64,000 nt of DNA from PALSA-607 sp963825425 (GCA_963825425.1 CAWGTF010000010.1:620001-684000); one strand, 5' to 3'. Positions 1 through 8,956 are shown, counted from the stretch's first letter. Numbers and translations are program-made. Notes: a model not told the origin generated them from the letters alone.

Positions 1-448
1 AGCGCTCGGCGTTGCGCTCGAACTCCAGCTCCGCGTTGCGCACGAACGCGTCTTCGCGACCGAAGACATCGGCGATCACGCTGTGGTCGATCACCAGTTC
101 GGCAGGGCTCAGCGGGTTGATCCGCTCCGGATCGCCGCCGAGCGCAACCATCGCCTCACGCATGGCAGCGAGGTCGACGACACACGGGACGCCGGTGAAG
201 TCCTGCATGAGCACCCGCGCCGGGGTGAACTGAATCTCGGTGTCGGGCTCGCTCTGCGAATTCCAGCTGGCGAGCGCGCGCACGTGATCGGCGGTGATGT
301 TCGCGCCGTCTTCGGTGCGCAACAGGTTCTCGAGCAGCACCTTCAGCGAGAACGGCAGCCGGTGCGAGCCCGGCACTGCGCTCAGGCGGAAGATCTCATA
401 CGACGTCGGCCCGACCTGCAGGCTGCCACGACTACCGAAGCTGTCCAC
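1..448 (-). CDS. acnA: Aconitate hydratase A, N-terminal part (runs off the left edge)
   Basis: Aconitase interconverts citrate and isocitrate in the TCA cycle through a [4Fe-4S] cluster. About 149 of the usual ~900 residues are visible. The protein opens DSFGSRGSLQVG, and later shows LPFSLKVLLENLLR, FTPARVLMQDFTGVP and NPLSPAELVIDHS, all typical of the AcnA/IRP family N-terminus. The GTG start at 448 was chosen because it begins the conserved block and has GGAGG seven bases upstream. The Cys ligands lie beyond the edge. An AcnR-type palindrome sits 28 bases upstream of the start, so repression by a TetR-family AcnR is likely. The gene is transcribed in the same direction as the methyltransferase upstream of it. 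Confidence 0.95.
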   Translation of the reverse strand, partial: MDSFGSRGSLQVGPTSYEIFRLSAVPGSHRLPFSLKVLLENLLRTEDGANITADHVRALASWNSQSEPDTEIQFTPARVLMQDFTGVPCVVDLAAMREAMVALGGDPERINPLSPAELVIDHSVIADVFGREDAFVRNAELEFERNAER

Positions 449-476
449 CGCTTGCCTCCGCTCTCCCGCGCCCAAA

Positions 477-492
477 CAGTACGAGCGTACTG
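477..492. promoter_or_regulatory. AcnR-type operator upstream of acnA
   Basis: CAGTACGAGCGTACTG is a perfect inverted repeat of CAGTACG around a 2-base centre. It fits the CAGNACNNNCGTACTG consensus that I recall for AcnR, the TetR-type repressor of aconitase in Corynebacterium. It lies in the acnA promoter region and, read on the minus strand, overlaps a TACTGT hexamer that could serve as a -10 box. No acnR gene is in the window, but it is usually downstream of acnA, beyond the left edge. Confidence 0.75.
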
Positions 493-536
493 CTTGCAGG
501 CCCCAGCCGTCACCTGGTGAAACGTACCGGGCGGCC

Positions 537-974
537 TCAGGTCACTCGGACGTGGAAGCTGACGAACCAGTCCTCGTCGCTGGCGCCGTCGATCTCGAGG
601 CGCCAGCTGTACCGCCCGTCCGTCAGTGGCATCCCGGGACCGACGGACACGACGACCGGTACATCGAAGGTGATGCCCTCCGGTGCGCCCGGCGGGCGGC
701 CGACCTCGATCTGCTGCTCATGGATCAGCGGGGCGAGCTGGTCGGGTGCGGGGCCGATCATGACCGGCCGCCCGTCCTCGTCCTCGAGACGAAGCCGCAG
801 CCAGTGCGGCTCGTGGGTTTCGTTCCAGGGCACGTGCACGATGGCGACCACCGCGTGAGCCAACACCGGCGCGCCGCGCGCGACGGTGACCACCGTCCAG
901 CCGGCACCGAGGATGTGGACCTTGCCGGCGGGGTCGACCTGCGCGGCATCGCAAAGCAGCAGGGTGGCTTTCAC
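537..974 (-). other. DUF6941-like domain, possibly a separate gene starting at GTG 974
   Basis: This stretch encodes about 145 residues beginning VKATLLLCDAAQVDPAGK and containing KVHILGAGWTVV, which resembles the small stand-alone actinobacterial DUF6941 proteins (function unknown). GTG at 974 is preceded by a GAAGG-like ribosome site, and a TGA in the adjacent frame lies just upstream. So this is either a real fusion to the methyltransferase or a separate gene whose upstream stop has been hidden by a one-base error, as happens in many other genes of this window. Confidence 0.5.
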
Positions 975-2204
975 GGGGTGACCTTCACAGGTGACATCCC
1001 AATCGGTCGCGGCAGTCAGGATCGCGACACACTCCACGTGGTGCGTCTGGGGGAACATGTCGAACGCGCGGAGTTCGTGCAGCACGTATCCGACCCCCGA
1101 GAAGCTGGCCAGGTCACGCGCAAGTGCCGCGGGATCACATGCAACGTACGCGATCGCGCGTGGGCGCAGCCCGGCGATGCCCTTGACCACCGCCGCGCCA
1201 GCACCGGAGCGCGGCGGGTCGAGAACCACGATGTCGACGACGCCGAACTGCTCGGGATTCGCCAACGCCGTCGCGACATCGGCTCGCACCAGGCGCGACT
1301 GCGGTAGATCGGCGAGATTCTTCGCCGCGTCCGCGGCCGCGACCGTCGACGACTCGACCGCGGTGACGTAGCCGCTAGGCCCGACCGCGTCTGCGAGAGA
1401 CCCCGCAAACAACCCGACGCCCGCGTAGAGATCGAGCGCCCGATCGGCGACCCGGGGACTCAAGCCCGTCATCACGGCGTCGGTCAACACGTCGGCAGCA
1501 GCCGGGTGCACCTGCCAGAATCCGCCGGGGCTCACCCGCCAGCTCCGCCCCGCCGCTTCTTCCGACAGCGCGCCGCCCTCACGCACCCGCATCACCGCGC
1601 CTCGCCCGGCCGCGGTACGCACTAGCCGCTCCCCCGAGCCGACGGACGCCGCCACCTCGACTTCGCTCACGCCGTCCCATCGAGCACTCTCGACGCCTGC
1701 CGCCTCGACGAGCGGGTGGGCGATCGGGCACCGTTCGATCGCTTCGACCTGGTGCGAGCGATGCCGCCGAAATCCCGCGCGACCGGTTCCGTCGACGGCG
1801 AAACGCACGCGGGTCCGCCAGCCGAACCCGTTCCCGGGCAACGCCTCGACGACGACGCTGCGTTCGATGCCAGCCAGCCGGCGCAACTGCTCCATGACGA
1901 TGGCGGCCTTGATGTCGCGCTGGTAGACGGCGTCCGCGTGCTGCCAGTCACACCCGCCGCACCCGCCCGGCCGAGCAGCTGGGCACGGCGGGACGACGCG
2001 GTGAACCGAGGCGGCGAGCACGTCGACCGCATCGGCGCGCGCGAAGTGCTTCGACTGCTCGGTAACCCGCGCCCGAACGCGCTCGCCGGGCAGCGCGTGC
2101 CGCACGAACACCACTTGCCCGATGTGGCGGGCCACACACGATCCGCCGTGCGCGGGCGCGCCGACCTCGACCTCGATCAGCGCACCGACAGCCAGCGGAG
2201 TCAC
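537..2204 (-). CDS. TrmA/RlmD-type class I SAM-dependent RNA m5U methyltransferase, in-frame fusion with DUF6941-like domain
   Basis: Likely a 5-methyluridine methyltransferase acting on rRNA or tRNA. Residues ~1-60 form a TRAM-like OB domain. Cysteines 74, 82 and 85 (CPAARPGGCGGC) plus a later Cys in IERCPIAHP fit the [4Fe-4S] ligands of RlmD-like enzymes. Further on come the SAM motif DLYAGVGLFAG, VLDPPRSGAG, the catalytic Cys in VACDPAALARD and the general-base Glu in HHVECVAIL. The GTG start at 2204 overlaps the permease stop (GTGA), implying translational coupling. The methyltransferase should end near residue 410, but the frame stays open through a second, DUF6941-like domain to 537. 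The exact RNA target cannot be told from sequence. It is syntenic with what I recall as Rv2689c of M. tuberculosis. Confidence 0.85.
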   Translation of the reverse strand: MTPLAVGALIEVEVGAPAHGGSCVARHIGQVVFVRHALPGERVRARVTEQSKHFARADAVDVLAASVHRVVPPCPAARPGGCGGCDWQHADAVYQRDIKAAIVMEQLRRLAGIERSVVVEALPGNGFGWRTRVRFAVDGTGRAGFRRHRSHQVEAIERCPIAHPLVEAAGVESARWDGVSEVEVAASVGSGERLVRTAAGRGAVMRVREGGALSEEAAGRSWRVSPGGFWQVHPAAADVLTDAVMTGLSPRVADRALDLYAGVGLFAGSLADAVGPSGYVTAVESSTVAAADAAKNLADLPQSRLVRADVATALANPEQFGVVDIVVLDPPRSGAGAAVVKGIAGLRPRAIAYVACDPAALARDLASFSGVGYVLHELRAFDMFPQTHHVECVAILTAATDWDVTCEGHPVKATLLLCDAAQVDPAGKVHILGAGWTVVTVARGAPVLAHAVVAIVHVPWNETHEPHWLRLRLEDEDGRPVMIGPAPDQLAPLIHEQQIEVGRPPGAPEGITFDVPVVVSVGPGMPLTDGRYSWRLEIDGASDEDWFVSFHVRVT

Positions 2205-4174
2205 GCGCGCGTCGGTCCGTCCGGGGTCAGTGTCGCGTCGAGTTGTTCGGCGACCCCGATCGACGACTTCAGTTGCCACGGAACGCTGACCACCATGACC
2301 CCGGGCGAGAACAGCAGCCGGCCCTTCAGCCGTAGCGCACTCTGGTTGTGCAACAAGTGCTCCCACCAGTGGCCGACCACGTATTCGGGGATGAACACCG
2401 TGACGACATCGCGCGGGCTGGATCGGCGAATCGAGCGAATGTAGTCGACGACCGTGCGGGTCACTTCGCGATACGGCGAATCAAGGACCTTCAACTGCAC
2501 CGGTAGTCCGCGCCGTTCCCATTCTGCCTCGAGTGCCGCCGTTTCTTCGCTATCGACGTTCACGGTGACCGCTTCGAGCACCGAGGGTCTCGTAGCGCGC
2601 GCGTACGCCAGCGCCCGCATCGTCGGCTTGTGCAACTTCGACAGCAACACGATCGCGTGCACCCGCGCGGGCAACGTTCGCTCGGCGTCAACGTCGTTGT
2701 AGAGCTCAGCCTTCACGAGGTCGTAGTGCTTTCTGATGCCCCGCATCATCACGTACAGGACGATCATCGCGACGATCGCGATCCATGCACCCTCTTCGAA
2801 CTTCGAGATGAGGATGATGACAAGGACGAGTGACGTCACGATCGCGCCGATGGTGTTGATCACGCGAGATCGGTGCATCTGCCGCCGCCGAGCCGGATCG
2901 GTCGTCAGCGGCAGGTTGCGATTCCAATGTCGGATCATGCCGAACTGGCTGTTCACGAACGACACGAACACACCGACGATGTACAGCTGGATCAATCGCG
3001 TCGGCGAGGCCGAGAAGGCGAAGATCAGCAGGATCGCGAATCCGGCCAGCAACAGGATCCCGTTGCTGAAGGCCAGTCGGTCACCGCGGGTGTGCAACTG
3101 GCGGGGAAGGTAGCCGTCGCGAGCCAAAATCGATGCCAGCACAGGGAAACCGTTGAAGGCGGTGTTGGCCGCGAGCACGAGGATCAACGCCGTGACGGCC
3201 TGCAGGTAGTAGAACCCGAGCGATCGGTCGCCGCCGAAGACAGTGGCGCCGATCTGGGCGATGACGGTCTTTTGATGCGATCCGGCGGGCAGCCCAAGCT
3301 CCGTCGCATTCGCGGCAACGTGCACGTGGCTATGAATCGCGAGCGCCGTGATGGCGAGGAACATCGTGACGGCGAGGGCGCCGAGCATGGCGAGAGTGGT
3401 CGCCGCATTGTCGCTCTTCGGCGGCTTGAATGACGGGACGCCGTTGCTGATCGCCTCGACTCCCGTCAGCGCCGTACACCCGGAGGCAAACGAGCGCAGG
3501 AGCAAGAACACCAGCACGAAGCCGGTGTAGTGAGCAGGGTGGACGACGTGCAGCCCGGCGCTCTCGGCCACCAGCTTGTGGCCGCTGAAGAGCTTGCTGA
3601 AGCCCACCACGATGAGCACGGCGACACCGGCGATGAAGGCGTACGTCGGGATCGCGAACGCAGTGCCCGACTCGCGGATACCGCGCAGGTTCAGCACCAT
3701 GATGATCAGCACGATCCCGACGGACAGCGCCACTTCGTGCCCCTGCAGGGACTGCACTGCCGACGTGATGTTCGCGACGCCGGAACTCACCGACACCGCA
3801 ACGGTCAGCACGTAGTCGACCATCAGCGCACTCGCGACGGTCACACCGGCCCGGCGTCCGAGATTGACCGTCGCGACCTCGTAGTCGCCCCCGCCGCTCG
3901 GGTACGCATGCACGTTCTGCCGATACGACGCGACGACGACGAGCATCAGGAACGCGACCCCGGCCGCGGCGTACCAGGTGTAGTGCAGGAGCGCCAAGCC
4001 CCCGGCCGAGAGCACGAGGAGGATCTGCTCGGTGGCGTAAGCGACAGACGACAAGGCGTCGCTGGCGAACACCGGTAGCGCCAGTCGCTTGGGAAGCAGG
4101 GACTCCCCTAGCCGGTCACTTCTCTTGGGCCGCCCGACCAGCACCCGCTTGAACACACCGCTGGCGATGGACAC
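2201..4174 (-). CDS. APC-superfamily permease
   Basis: A 657-residue inner-membrane transporter of the amino acid/polyamine/organocation superfamily. The N-terminus has the motif LALPVFASDALSSVAYATEQ, typical of the YdeG/YkfD-like group. About twelve hydrophobic segments follow over roughly the first 490 residues, then a soluble C-terminal domain of ~150 residues. The substrate is unknown. It is divergent from ceoB/ceoC, as I recall for Rv2690c, which makes a link to potassium or cation homeostasis plausible. The GTG start at 4174 lacks a Shine-Dalgarno sequence, but TAGCAT lies 6 bases upstream, so leaderless translation is possible. Its stop overlaps the methyltransferase start by GTGA. Confidence 0.88.
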   Translation of the reverse strand: MSIASGVFKRVLVGRPKRSDRLGESLLPKRLALPVFASDALSSVAYATEQILLVLSAGGLALLHYTWYAAAGVAFLMLVVVASYRQNVHAYPSGGGDYEVATVNLGRRAGVTVASALMVDYVLTVAVSVSSGVANITSAVQSLQGHEVALSVGIVLIIMVLNLRGIRESGTAFAIPTYAFIAGVAVLIVVGFSKLFSGHKLVAESAGLHVVHPAHYTGFVLVFLLLRSFASGCTALTGVEAISNGVPSFKPPKSDNAATTLAMLGALAVTMFLAITALAIHSHVHVAANATELGLPAGSHQKTVIAQIGATVFGGDRSLGFYYLQAVTALILVLAANTAFNGFPVLASILARDGYLPRQLHTRGDRLAFSNGILLLAGFAILLIFAFSASPTRLIQLYIVGVFVSFVNSQFGMIRHWNRNLPLTTDPARRRQMHRSRVINTIGAIVTSLVLVIILISKFEEGAWIAIVAMIVLYVMMRGIRKHYDLVKAELYNDVDAERTLPARVHAIVLLSKLHKPTMRALAYARATRPSVLEAVTVNVDSEETAALEAEWERRGLPVQLKVLDSPYREVTRTVVDYIRSIRRSSPRDVVTVFIPEYVVGHWWEHLLHNQSALRLKGRLLFSPGVMVVSVPWQLKSSIGVAEQLDATLTPDGPTRA

Positions 4175-4262
4175 GTACAGATGCTAGGCGATAGCCGTCA
4201 CCGGCTCCGCTGGCCGCACCGTGTAGCGTTCCCCAGGCACACTGTAAGGAGACAAGCCAACC

Positions 4263-4930
4263 GTGCATGTCGTGATCATGGGATGCGGCCGGGTCGGGTC
4301 GACCTTGGCGGACAGCCTCGAGGAACTCGGGCACTCAGTCGCCATCATCGACCTCGACGCACACGCGTTTCGCCGGCTACCGCCCCATTTCCGGGGCCGA
4401 AAGATCCACGGTGTCGGCTTGCACCGCAGCGTTCTCGAAGAGTCCGGTATCCGCCAGGCAGGCGGCCTTCGCGGCGGTGAGCAGCGGCGACAACTCCAAC
4501 ATCATCGCGGCGCGGGTCGCCCGCGAAACCTTCGGTGTCGAGAATGTGGTGGCGCGCATCTACGACATCCGGCGAGCAGAGATCTACCAACGGCTGGGCA
4601 TCCCCACGGTGGCCACCGTGAAATGGACCGCCGACCAGATCCTGCGCCGGGTGCTCCAAGAGGGTGCCCAGGCGCTGTGGCGCGACCCAACGGGCACCGT
4701 CGCAGCTGGCCGAGGTGCACGTCGCGACCGGCTGGATCGGCCGGCGGCTGTCCGAGATCGAGGGCGCGGCTGGCGTCCGGGTGGCATTCATCACCCGCTT
4801 CGGCGAGGGCCTCCTGCCGACCCCTGACACCGTGTTCCAGGAGGGCGACCTCCTTAACGTCATCGTGCGAGACAAGGACACCGACCGGGCGATCGCCGTG
4901 CTCGCAGCAAGTCCGGAGGAGAACGGCTGA
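4263..4930 (+). CDS. ceoB: TrkA-family potassium uptake regulatory protein CeoB (two frameshifts)
   Basis: Cytoplasmic NAD(H)-binding regulator of Trk-type potassium channels. The first frame gives the Rossmann motif GCGRVGSTLA and the acidic IIDLD strand end. The second frame gives the RCK core SSGDNSNIIAARVARE and VARIYD. The third gives a TrkA-C domain ending RAIAVLAASPEENG. The frame moves by one extra base near 4461 (after Gln-Ala) and again near 4702 (before QLAEVHV). Without those bases the product is a normal ~220-residue CeoB. GTG 4263 follows AAGGAGACAAG. The stop overlaps the ceoC ATG (TGATG), so the two are one operon. The shifts look like sequence errors rather than decay, because all conserved blocks survive. 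Confidence 0.85.
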
Positions 4931-5592
4931 TGCGGGTCGCCATTGCCGGAGCCGGTGCCGTCGGTCGATCGATCGCGGCCGAGCTTGTCGAGAACGGTCA
5001 CGAGGTCCTCGTCATCGACAAGGACAGCAGGGCGATCGACGTCGACGCCATTCCTGGTGCCGAATGGGTATTAGCAGACGCTTGCGAGATCGCCAACCTC
5101 GACGAGGTCGGGCTCGACCGCTGCCAGGTTGCCGTCGCGGCGACCGGCGACGACAAGGTGAACCTGGTCGTGTCATTGCTAGCGAAGACCGAGTACGGCG
5201 TGCCCAGGGTCGTGGCCCGGGTCAACGACCCGGTGAACGAGTGGTTGTTCGACGAATCTTGGGGCGTCGACGTCGCAGTGTCGACGCCGCGCCTGCTTTC
5301 CGCACTCGTCGAAGAAGCGGTGAGTGTCGGCGACCTCGTTCGGCTGATGACGTTTCGGCAGGGGCAGGCCAACCTGGTCGAGTTCACCCTGCCGCCGACC
5401 GGCCGTTACGTCGGTCAGCGGGTGGGCTCGGTGCCGTGGCCCGCCGACAGCGCGCTCGTGGTCATCCTGCGCGACAGCCGGGTCATCGTGCCCAGCAGCG
5501 ACGATCCGCTCGAGGGCGGCGACGAGTTGTTGTTTGTGGCCTCGCCGGAAGTTGAAGACGAGTTGCGCGGCCTGCTCCTGCACGGGGAGTGA
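4930..5592 (+). CDS. ceoC: TrkA-family potassium uptake regulatory protein CeoC
   Basis: Intact 220-residue partner of CeoB. Residues 1-130 form the RCK N-terminal Rossmann domain with GAGAVGRSIA and VLVIDKD. Residues ~140-220 form the TrkA-C domain, with VEFTLPPTGRYVGQ and PLEGGDELLFVAS. Two RCK proteins in tandem probably form a hetero-octameric ring gating a Trk/Ktr channel. No channel subunit gene (trkG/H) is in the window. Its start overlaps the ceoB stop by TGATG. It is convergent with the OB-fold gene, with only 10 bases between the stops. Confidence 0.93.
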   Translation: MRVAIAGAGAVGRSIAAELVENGHEVLVIDKDSRAIDVDAIPGAEWVLADACEIANLDEVGLDRCQVAVAATGDDKVNLVVSLLAKTEYGVPRVVARVNDPVNEWLFDESWGVDVAVSTPRLLSALVEEAVSVGDLVRLMTFRQGQANLVEFTLPPTGRYVGQRVGSVPWPADSALVVILRDSRVIVPSSDDPLEGGDELLFVASPEVEDELRGLLLHGE

Positions 5593-5602
5593 CGCGCGGG
5601 CA

Positions 5603-6049
5603 CTACGAGCCTGACGGACGCAACTCGTACCTGGGGTTGAACATCACCCGACGACCGTCGCGCACAGTCATCCGGCCTTCGGCCCTGATCACCCGGCCGG
5701 GTTCGATGCCGGCGATGCGCCGCCGACCGATCCACACCACGTCGACCGAGCCAGAGCCGTCCCACAATTCGGCCTGCAGGGACGGCGATCCGCCGCGCGG
5801 CTGGATCGTGACCGTTCGCAACATGCCGACAACACAAACCTGCGCCCTGTCGAGGCAGCGTTTGACGGGTGTGCCACCGCTTTCGAGCGACTGCTCCTGG
5901 CGGCTCTCGGCCTCGAGTACATGCTCGGGCGTCGTCAGCCGGTGCAGAGCCCTGCGCAGGACGCCAGGCGACCCAGGCGTCTCGTCAACTGCCGTGGCTG
6001 AGTCGGCGGTGGGTGAATCGGTTGCCCCGACCGCCTCGGACTCCTTCAT
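5603..6049 (-). CDS. OB-fold nucleic acid-binding domain protein
   Basis: A 148-residue protein. The last ~100 residues (VCVVGMLRTVTIQP, LWDGSGSVDVVWIGRRRIAGIEPG, ending RVMFNPRYELRPSGS) form a single OB-fold domain like that of RecG or aspartyl-tRNA synthetase. The first ~45 residues are polar and low-complexity. ATG 6049 was taken because it follows the DUF3710 stop by 17 bases. A later start nearer the OB fold is possible. It corresponds in position to what I recall as Rv2694c. Role unknown, presumably nucleic acid binding. Confidence 0.8.
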   Translation of the reverse strand: MKESEAVGATDSPTADSATAVDETPGSPGVLRRALHRLTTPEHVLEAESRQEQSLESGGTPVKRCLDRAQVCVVGMLRTVTIQPRGGSPSLQAELWDGSGSVDVVWIGRRRIAGIEPGRVIRAEGRMTVRDGRRVMFNPRYELRPSGS

Positions 6050-6066
6050 GGTTTCAACGATACCGG

Positions 6067-6858
6067 TCAGCTGGTCTCGGTGATCTCCCGGCCACGCTCG
6101 GGCAACTCGAAAACCGGCGCAGGCTTGTCGCCCTCTGCACGCTGCCTCGGCCGCGTCGCGTGCCGCGCCGGCTTCGCGCGGCAGCCGCAACTGCAGCGGG
6201 TCGCGCGGCGCCATCGGATCCGTGCCGCGGACCACCACGGTGCTCGTCAGCACCGTTTCGAGCACCTGTGCTTGCGAGGAATGGGTCGCGGCAGGGCCAC
6301 TGAACACGCCGCGCAAGAACCAGCGCGGTCCGTCGAAGCCAACGAAGCGCAGCTGTTGTTCGGTCACCTGTCCCGGCGTCACCTCACCCCGCACGCGGGC
6401 GTGTAGCTCGGTCCCGAAGTCGGTCTTGACCTCGTCGACCTTGCCTCCGTCAGTGCGCACTGATTCGGCAATCTCGGTGCGGACCTCGTCCCAGATGCCG
6501 CTGTGCCGGGGCGCGGCGAACGCCAACACCTGCAGCGAGCTGGTGCCATGCACGACGGTCGCGGCGATCGGCTGCTGCGCCTCGTTCATCTCGACCCGAA
6601 CCTCGGTACCCGGCAGCACGGGCACCCGCAGGCAACCAAGATCGAGCCGCGGCATCGTCGCGTCGCCGCCGGCCTCCTCGTCGTCCAGCGGTCGGCGATC
6701 GCCAGCCGGTAGCGCGGCGGCCTCGCTGGCACCAGAGTCCGCCCCGCAGGGTCACCACTCGGCGTCCGATCGGATTCGTTGTCCAGCGCCGCGCTGTCGA
6801 TGTCGACCGCCGCAGCCGGGCCGTTCTTGCTGTCTTTCTTGCCGCGCCCGAACGCCAT
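6067..6858 (-). CDS. DUF3710 domain protein (frameshifted)
   Basis: A cytoplasmic actinobacterial protein of unknown function next to dut. It starts MAFGRGKKDSKNG at ATG 6858, with GGAGG 7 bases upstream, and the dut stop overlaps the start (TAATG). The core frame carries MPRLDLGCLRVPV, VQVLAFAAP-like (LQVLAFAAPRHSGIWD), RFVGFDGPRWFLRGV and DPLQLRLP, all DUF3710 hallmarks. The expected C-terminus PVFELPERGREITETS is in another frame, ending at 6067. Breaks fall near 6740 and 6135. The first is a net two-base gain or one-base loss; the second is one extra base. Confidence 0.8.
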
Positions 6859-7359
6859 TACGAACCTCCGCTTGTCGGGTCGGGGACCTGGGGTACCAGG
6901 GCCAGCCCCGCGCTGCTGAAACCGCCGGTCGAGCCGTGGCCTGCGGCGCCGCGGTCGGAGCCGGGCAACTCGCTGACTTCGTGGAACGTGGCGTGTTCGA
7001 CCCGCTGGATCACCAGCTGGGCGATGCGGTCCCCGGCCGCGAAGCCGAACCGGTTCTCGCGGGTCGAGGTTCACCACGATCACCTTGATCTCGCCACGGT
7101 ACCCCGCATCGATCGTGCCCGGGGCGTTGACCAGGGCGACCCCGCAGCGGGCGGCAAGTCCGGATCGCGGGTGCACGAACGCCGCGTACCCCTCTGGTAG
7201 CGCGATGGCGATGCCGGTCGGCAGCACCGTGCGCTCGCCCGGAGCGAGCTCGGCCGCCTCCGTGGTGACGAGGTCGGCGCCAGCATCGCCGGGGTACGCA
7301 TACGTCGGCAGCCCGACATCGGGGTGCAACCGCATCACCAGCACCGGCAGGTCGCTCAC
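6858..7359 (-). CDS. dut: Deoxyuridine 5'-triphosphate nucleotidohydrolase (one frameshift)
   Basis: Trimeric dUTPase, hydrolysing dUTP to dUMP and pyrophosphate. Conserved motif 1 (YPGDAGADLVT), motif 2 (HPRSGLAAR) and motif 3 (NAPGTIDAGYRGEIKV) are in the first frame. Motif 4 (RFGFAAGDRIAQLVIQ) and motif 5 (GHGSTGGFSSAG) follow in the next frame after one extra base near 7053. The corrected length, ~166 residues, is normal. GTG 7359 overlaps the thioesterase stop (GTGA), and the TAA stop overlaps the DUF3710 start. It is surely essential, so the break is probably an assembly error. Confidence 0.9.
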
Positions 7360-7985
7360 GGATTCACCTCGATATGTGCCGCACCGCTGTCTCGACTCAT
7401 CGACGCTTCGACGAGGTCAGCACGGCCGAATGCGGTGAAGTGTTCGACAGGGACGGTGACGAACAGCGCGGATGACCGGACCGCGAGCACGCCCGTGCTG
7501 TCACCCTGGTGCGCAACCAGCAGACCTTCCGCGCTGGTATAGATCTTTCGGTCCACGAATCCAAGACAGCGCGCCTCGATGCGCACGATGGATCCCACCG
7601 GGACCGGTGCAAGGAAGTCCGTTTCGAGTCGAGCGGTGACCGCGGGCATCCGCAGCACCCACAGCAACGTGGCCTGCGTCTCGTCAAGCGCCGCCGCGAG
7701 CAAGCCACCGTGGGCGAGACCCGGGGCTCCTTCGTGGTCGTCGGTGACAACGAACTCCGAAATCACGTGCACGTCGTCACCGACCGTGAAAGTCATCTGC
7801 AACCCGGCCGGCTGTGCGACACCGCAGCCGTAGCACCGCGCGTAGTGCTGCCCCAGCGTGGTGCCGGCGCTGGCGCATCGGGCGCCGTCGTCGGCGACCG
7901 CAGATCCTCGGGCAATACCAGCGGGGGCAACAGACCCGAGGCCGGCCTCCCGCGCGCCAGCGTTCTCACTCACGAAGGGCGACAC
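7356..7985 (-). CDS. PaaI/hotdog-fold thioesterase family protein
   Basis: About 209 residues. The hotdog core includes CYGCGVAQPAGLQMTF, then the active-site region APGLAHGGLLAAALDETQA with the HGG signature of PaaI-like acyl-CoA thioesterases, and FLAPVPVGSIVRIEAR. GTG 7985 is chosen as the first plausible start. A longer reading would run antisense into the divergent DUF3093 gene. The first ~50 residues are weakly conserved, so the start may lie further downstream. It overlaps dut by GTGA. This gene sits between dut and DUF3093, where I do not recall one in M. tuberculosis. Substrate unknown. Confidence 0.82.
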   Translation of the reverse strand: MSPFVSENAGAREAGLGSVAPAGIARGSAVADDGARCASAGTTLGQHYARCYGCGVAQPAGLQMTFTVGDDVHVISEFVVTDDHEGAPGLAHGGLLAAALDETQATLLWVLRMPAVTARLETDFLAPVPVGSIVRIEARCLGFVDRKIYTSAEGLLVAHQGDSTGVLAVRSSALFVTVPVEHFTAFGRADLVEASMSRDSGAAHIEVNP

Positions 7986-8064
7986 TACCTGCCGGTGACG
8001 CGCCAGGAGCCCGGCAGCCGGACAGGCGGCTGCCTGCGTGGACGTCCTGCGTAGCCTTGCGTTT

Positions 8065-8564
8065 GTGCCGAGCCCACCGAAACTGCAGTTCCACGAGCGA
8101 CGAATCGTGCCGTGGTGGTGGTGGGTCGTCGGCGCGGTGGTCGCGGTACCGACCACCGAGGCCGTCGTCGTGCTTGGTCCCGAGATGTCGAACCACCCGA
8201 CGGCGGCGCTGGCCATCGGCTGCCTGATCGTCACCCTCGCTCTCGAAGCAGTGTTCCTGTTGCTCCTCGGACGGTCGATCGTTGACGTCGACGAGTCGGG
8301 TTTGCGAGCCGGGAACGTCGCATTGTCGGCCAGTCACATCGGTCGCGTCCGCGCGCTCGATGCGGCCGCGCGCGCATCGCCTGCTCGGGCCGGGACTGCG
8401 CGCCGATGCGCAGCTGTCGTTGCGCCCCTGGATCAAGACGGCTGTCCAGATCGAAGTTGACGACATGTTGCGACACGACCCCTTACTGGGTGGTGGCGAC
8501 TCGTCGACCCTCGGAGTTGGTCGCCGCACTCGAGTTCGTTCGCTATGCGAAGGCGGAGCTATGA
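8065..8564 (+). CDS. DUF3093 family membrane protein (two frameshifts)
   Basis: Small integral membrane protein of unknown function. It starts VPSPPKLQFHERRIVPWWWW, the characteristic DUF3093 opening, followed by two hydrophobic segments. The rest is in two further frames: LRADAQLSLRPWIKTAVQIE and TTPYWVVATRRPSELVAAL, ending AKAEL. One extra base near 8368 and one near 8468 account for the changes. GTG 8065 is preferred over GTG 8038 because TAGCCT, a good -10 box, lies 7 bases before it, suggesting a leaderless mRNA. The TGA overlaps the next ATG (ATGA). Confidence 0.8.
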
Positions 8565-8888
8565 GCAAGTCCAAACAAGTCCGGACGGCGGACGGCGACG
8601 GCGAGGTCGCGCCCGTCGGCGGCCGACCGGAAACGGTTGCCCGAAAGATCTATTCGGCGGTGGCAGCGACCATCGCGGCCCGGATCGCCGGAATTGTGCT
8701 CGAGCGACTATGGGTCGAAGACCACCGGCAAGAAGCCGCCGAAGGACTCAAAGTCACCGGACGTGCGGTGGACCGAGGCGGTCGCCTGGACCGCGCTGTC
8801 GGCAACGTCGGTCACCGTCGCGCGCATGGTGGCGACCCGTCGCGCTGAGGGAACCTGGCAAAAGGTCAGCGAGGAACCGCCCGCCTGA
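8561..8888 (+). CDS. DUF4235 family membrane protein (one frameshift)
   Basis: A small protein of ~108 residues. It has a polar N-terminus, a first hydrophobic helix (KIYSAVAATIAARIAGIVLE), then KTTGKKPPKD, RWTEAVAWTALSATSVTVAR and a C-terminal ATRRAEGTWQKV. This arrangement of two helices around a basic GKKPP loop matches DUF4235, a family of unknown function. One extra base near 8717 separates the two halves. ATG 8561 overlaps the DUF3093 stop, so both are probably in one transcript. A strong hairpin follows immediately. Confidence 0.75.
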
Positions 8889-8933
8889 CAGCAAAGGGCG
8901 ACCTGATGCGCACGCATCGGTCGCCCTGCTGTC
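8887..8933. terminator. Bidirectional hairpin terminator between convergent genes
   Basis: GACAGCA and AGGGCGACC pair with GGTCGCCC and TGCTGTC, and the inner GATGCG pairs with CGCATC around a 2-base loop, giving a stem of more than 20 bp with one bulge. It begins inside the DUF4235 stop codon and lies ahead of the end of the convergent DUF4193 gene. There is no strong T tract, as is usual in high-GC actinobacteria. Confidence 0.75.
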
Positions 8934-8956
8934 GCTGTTACTCACGCAGCGGTCAA

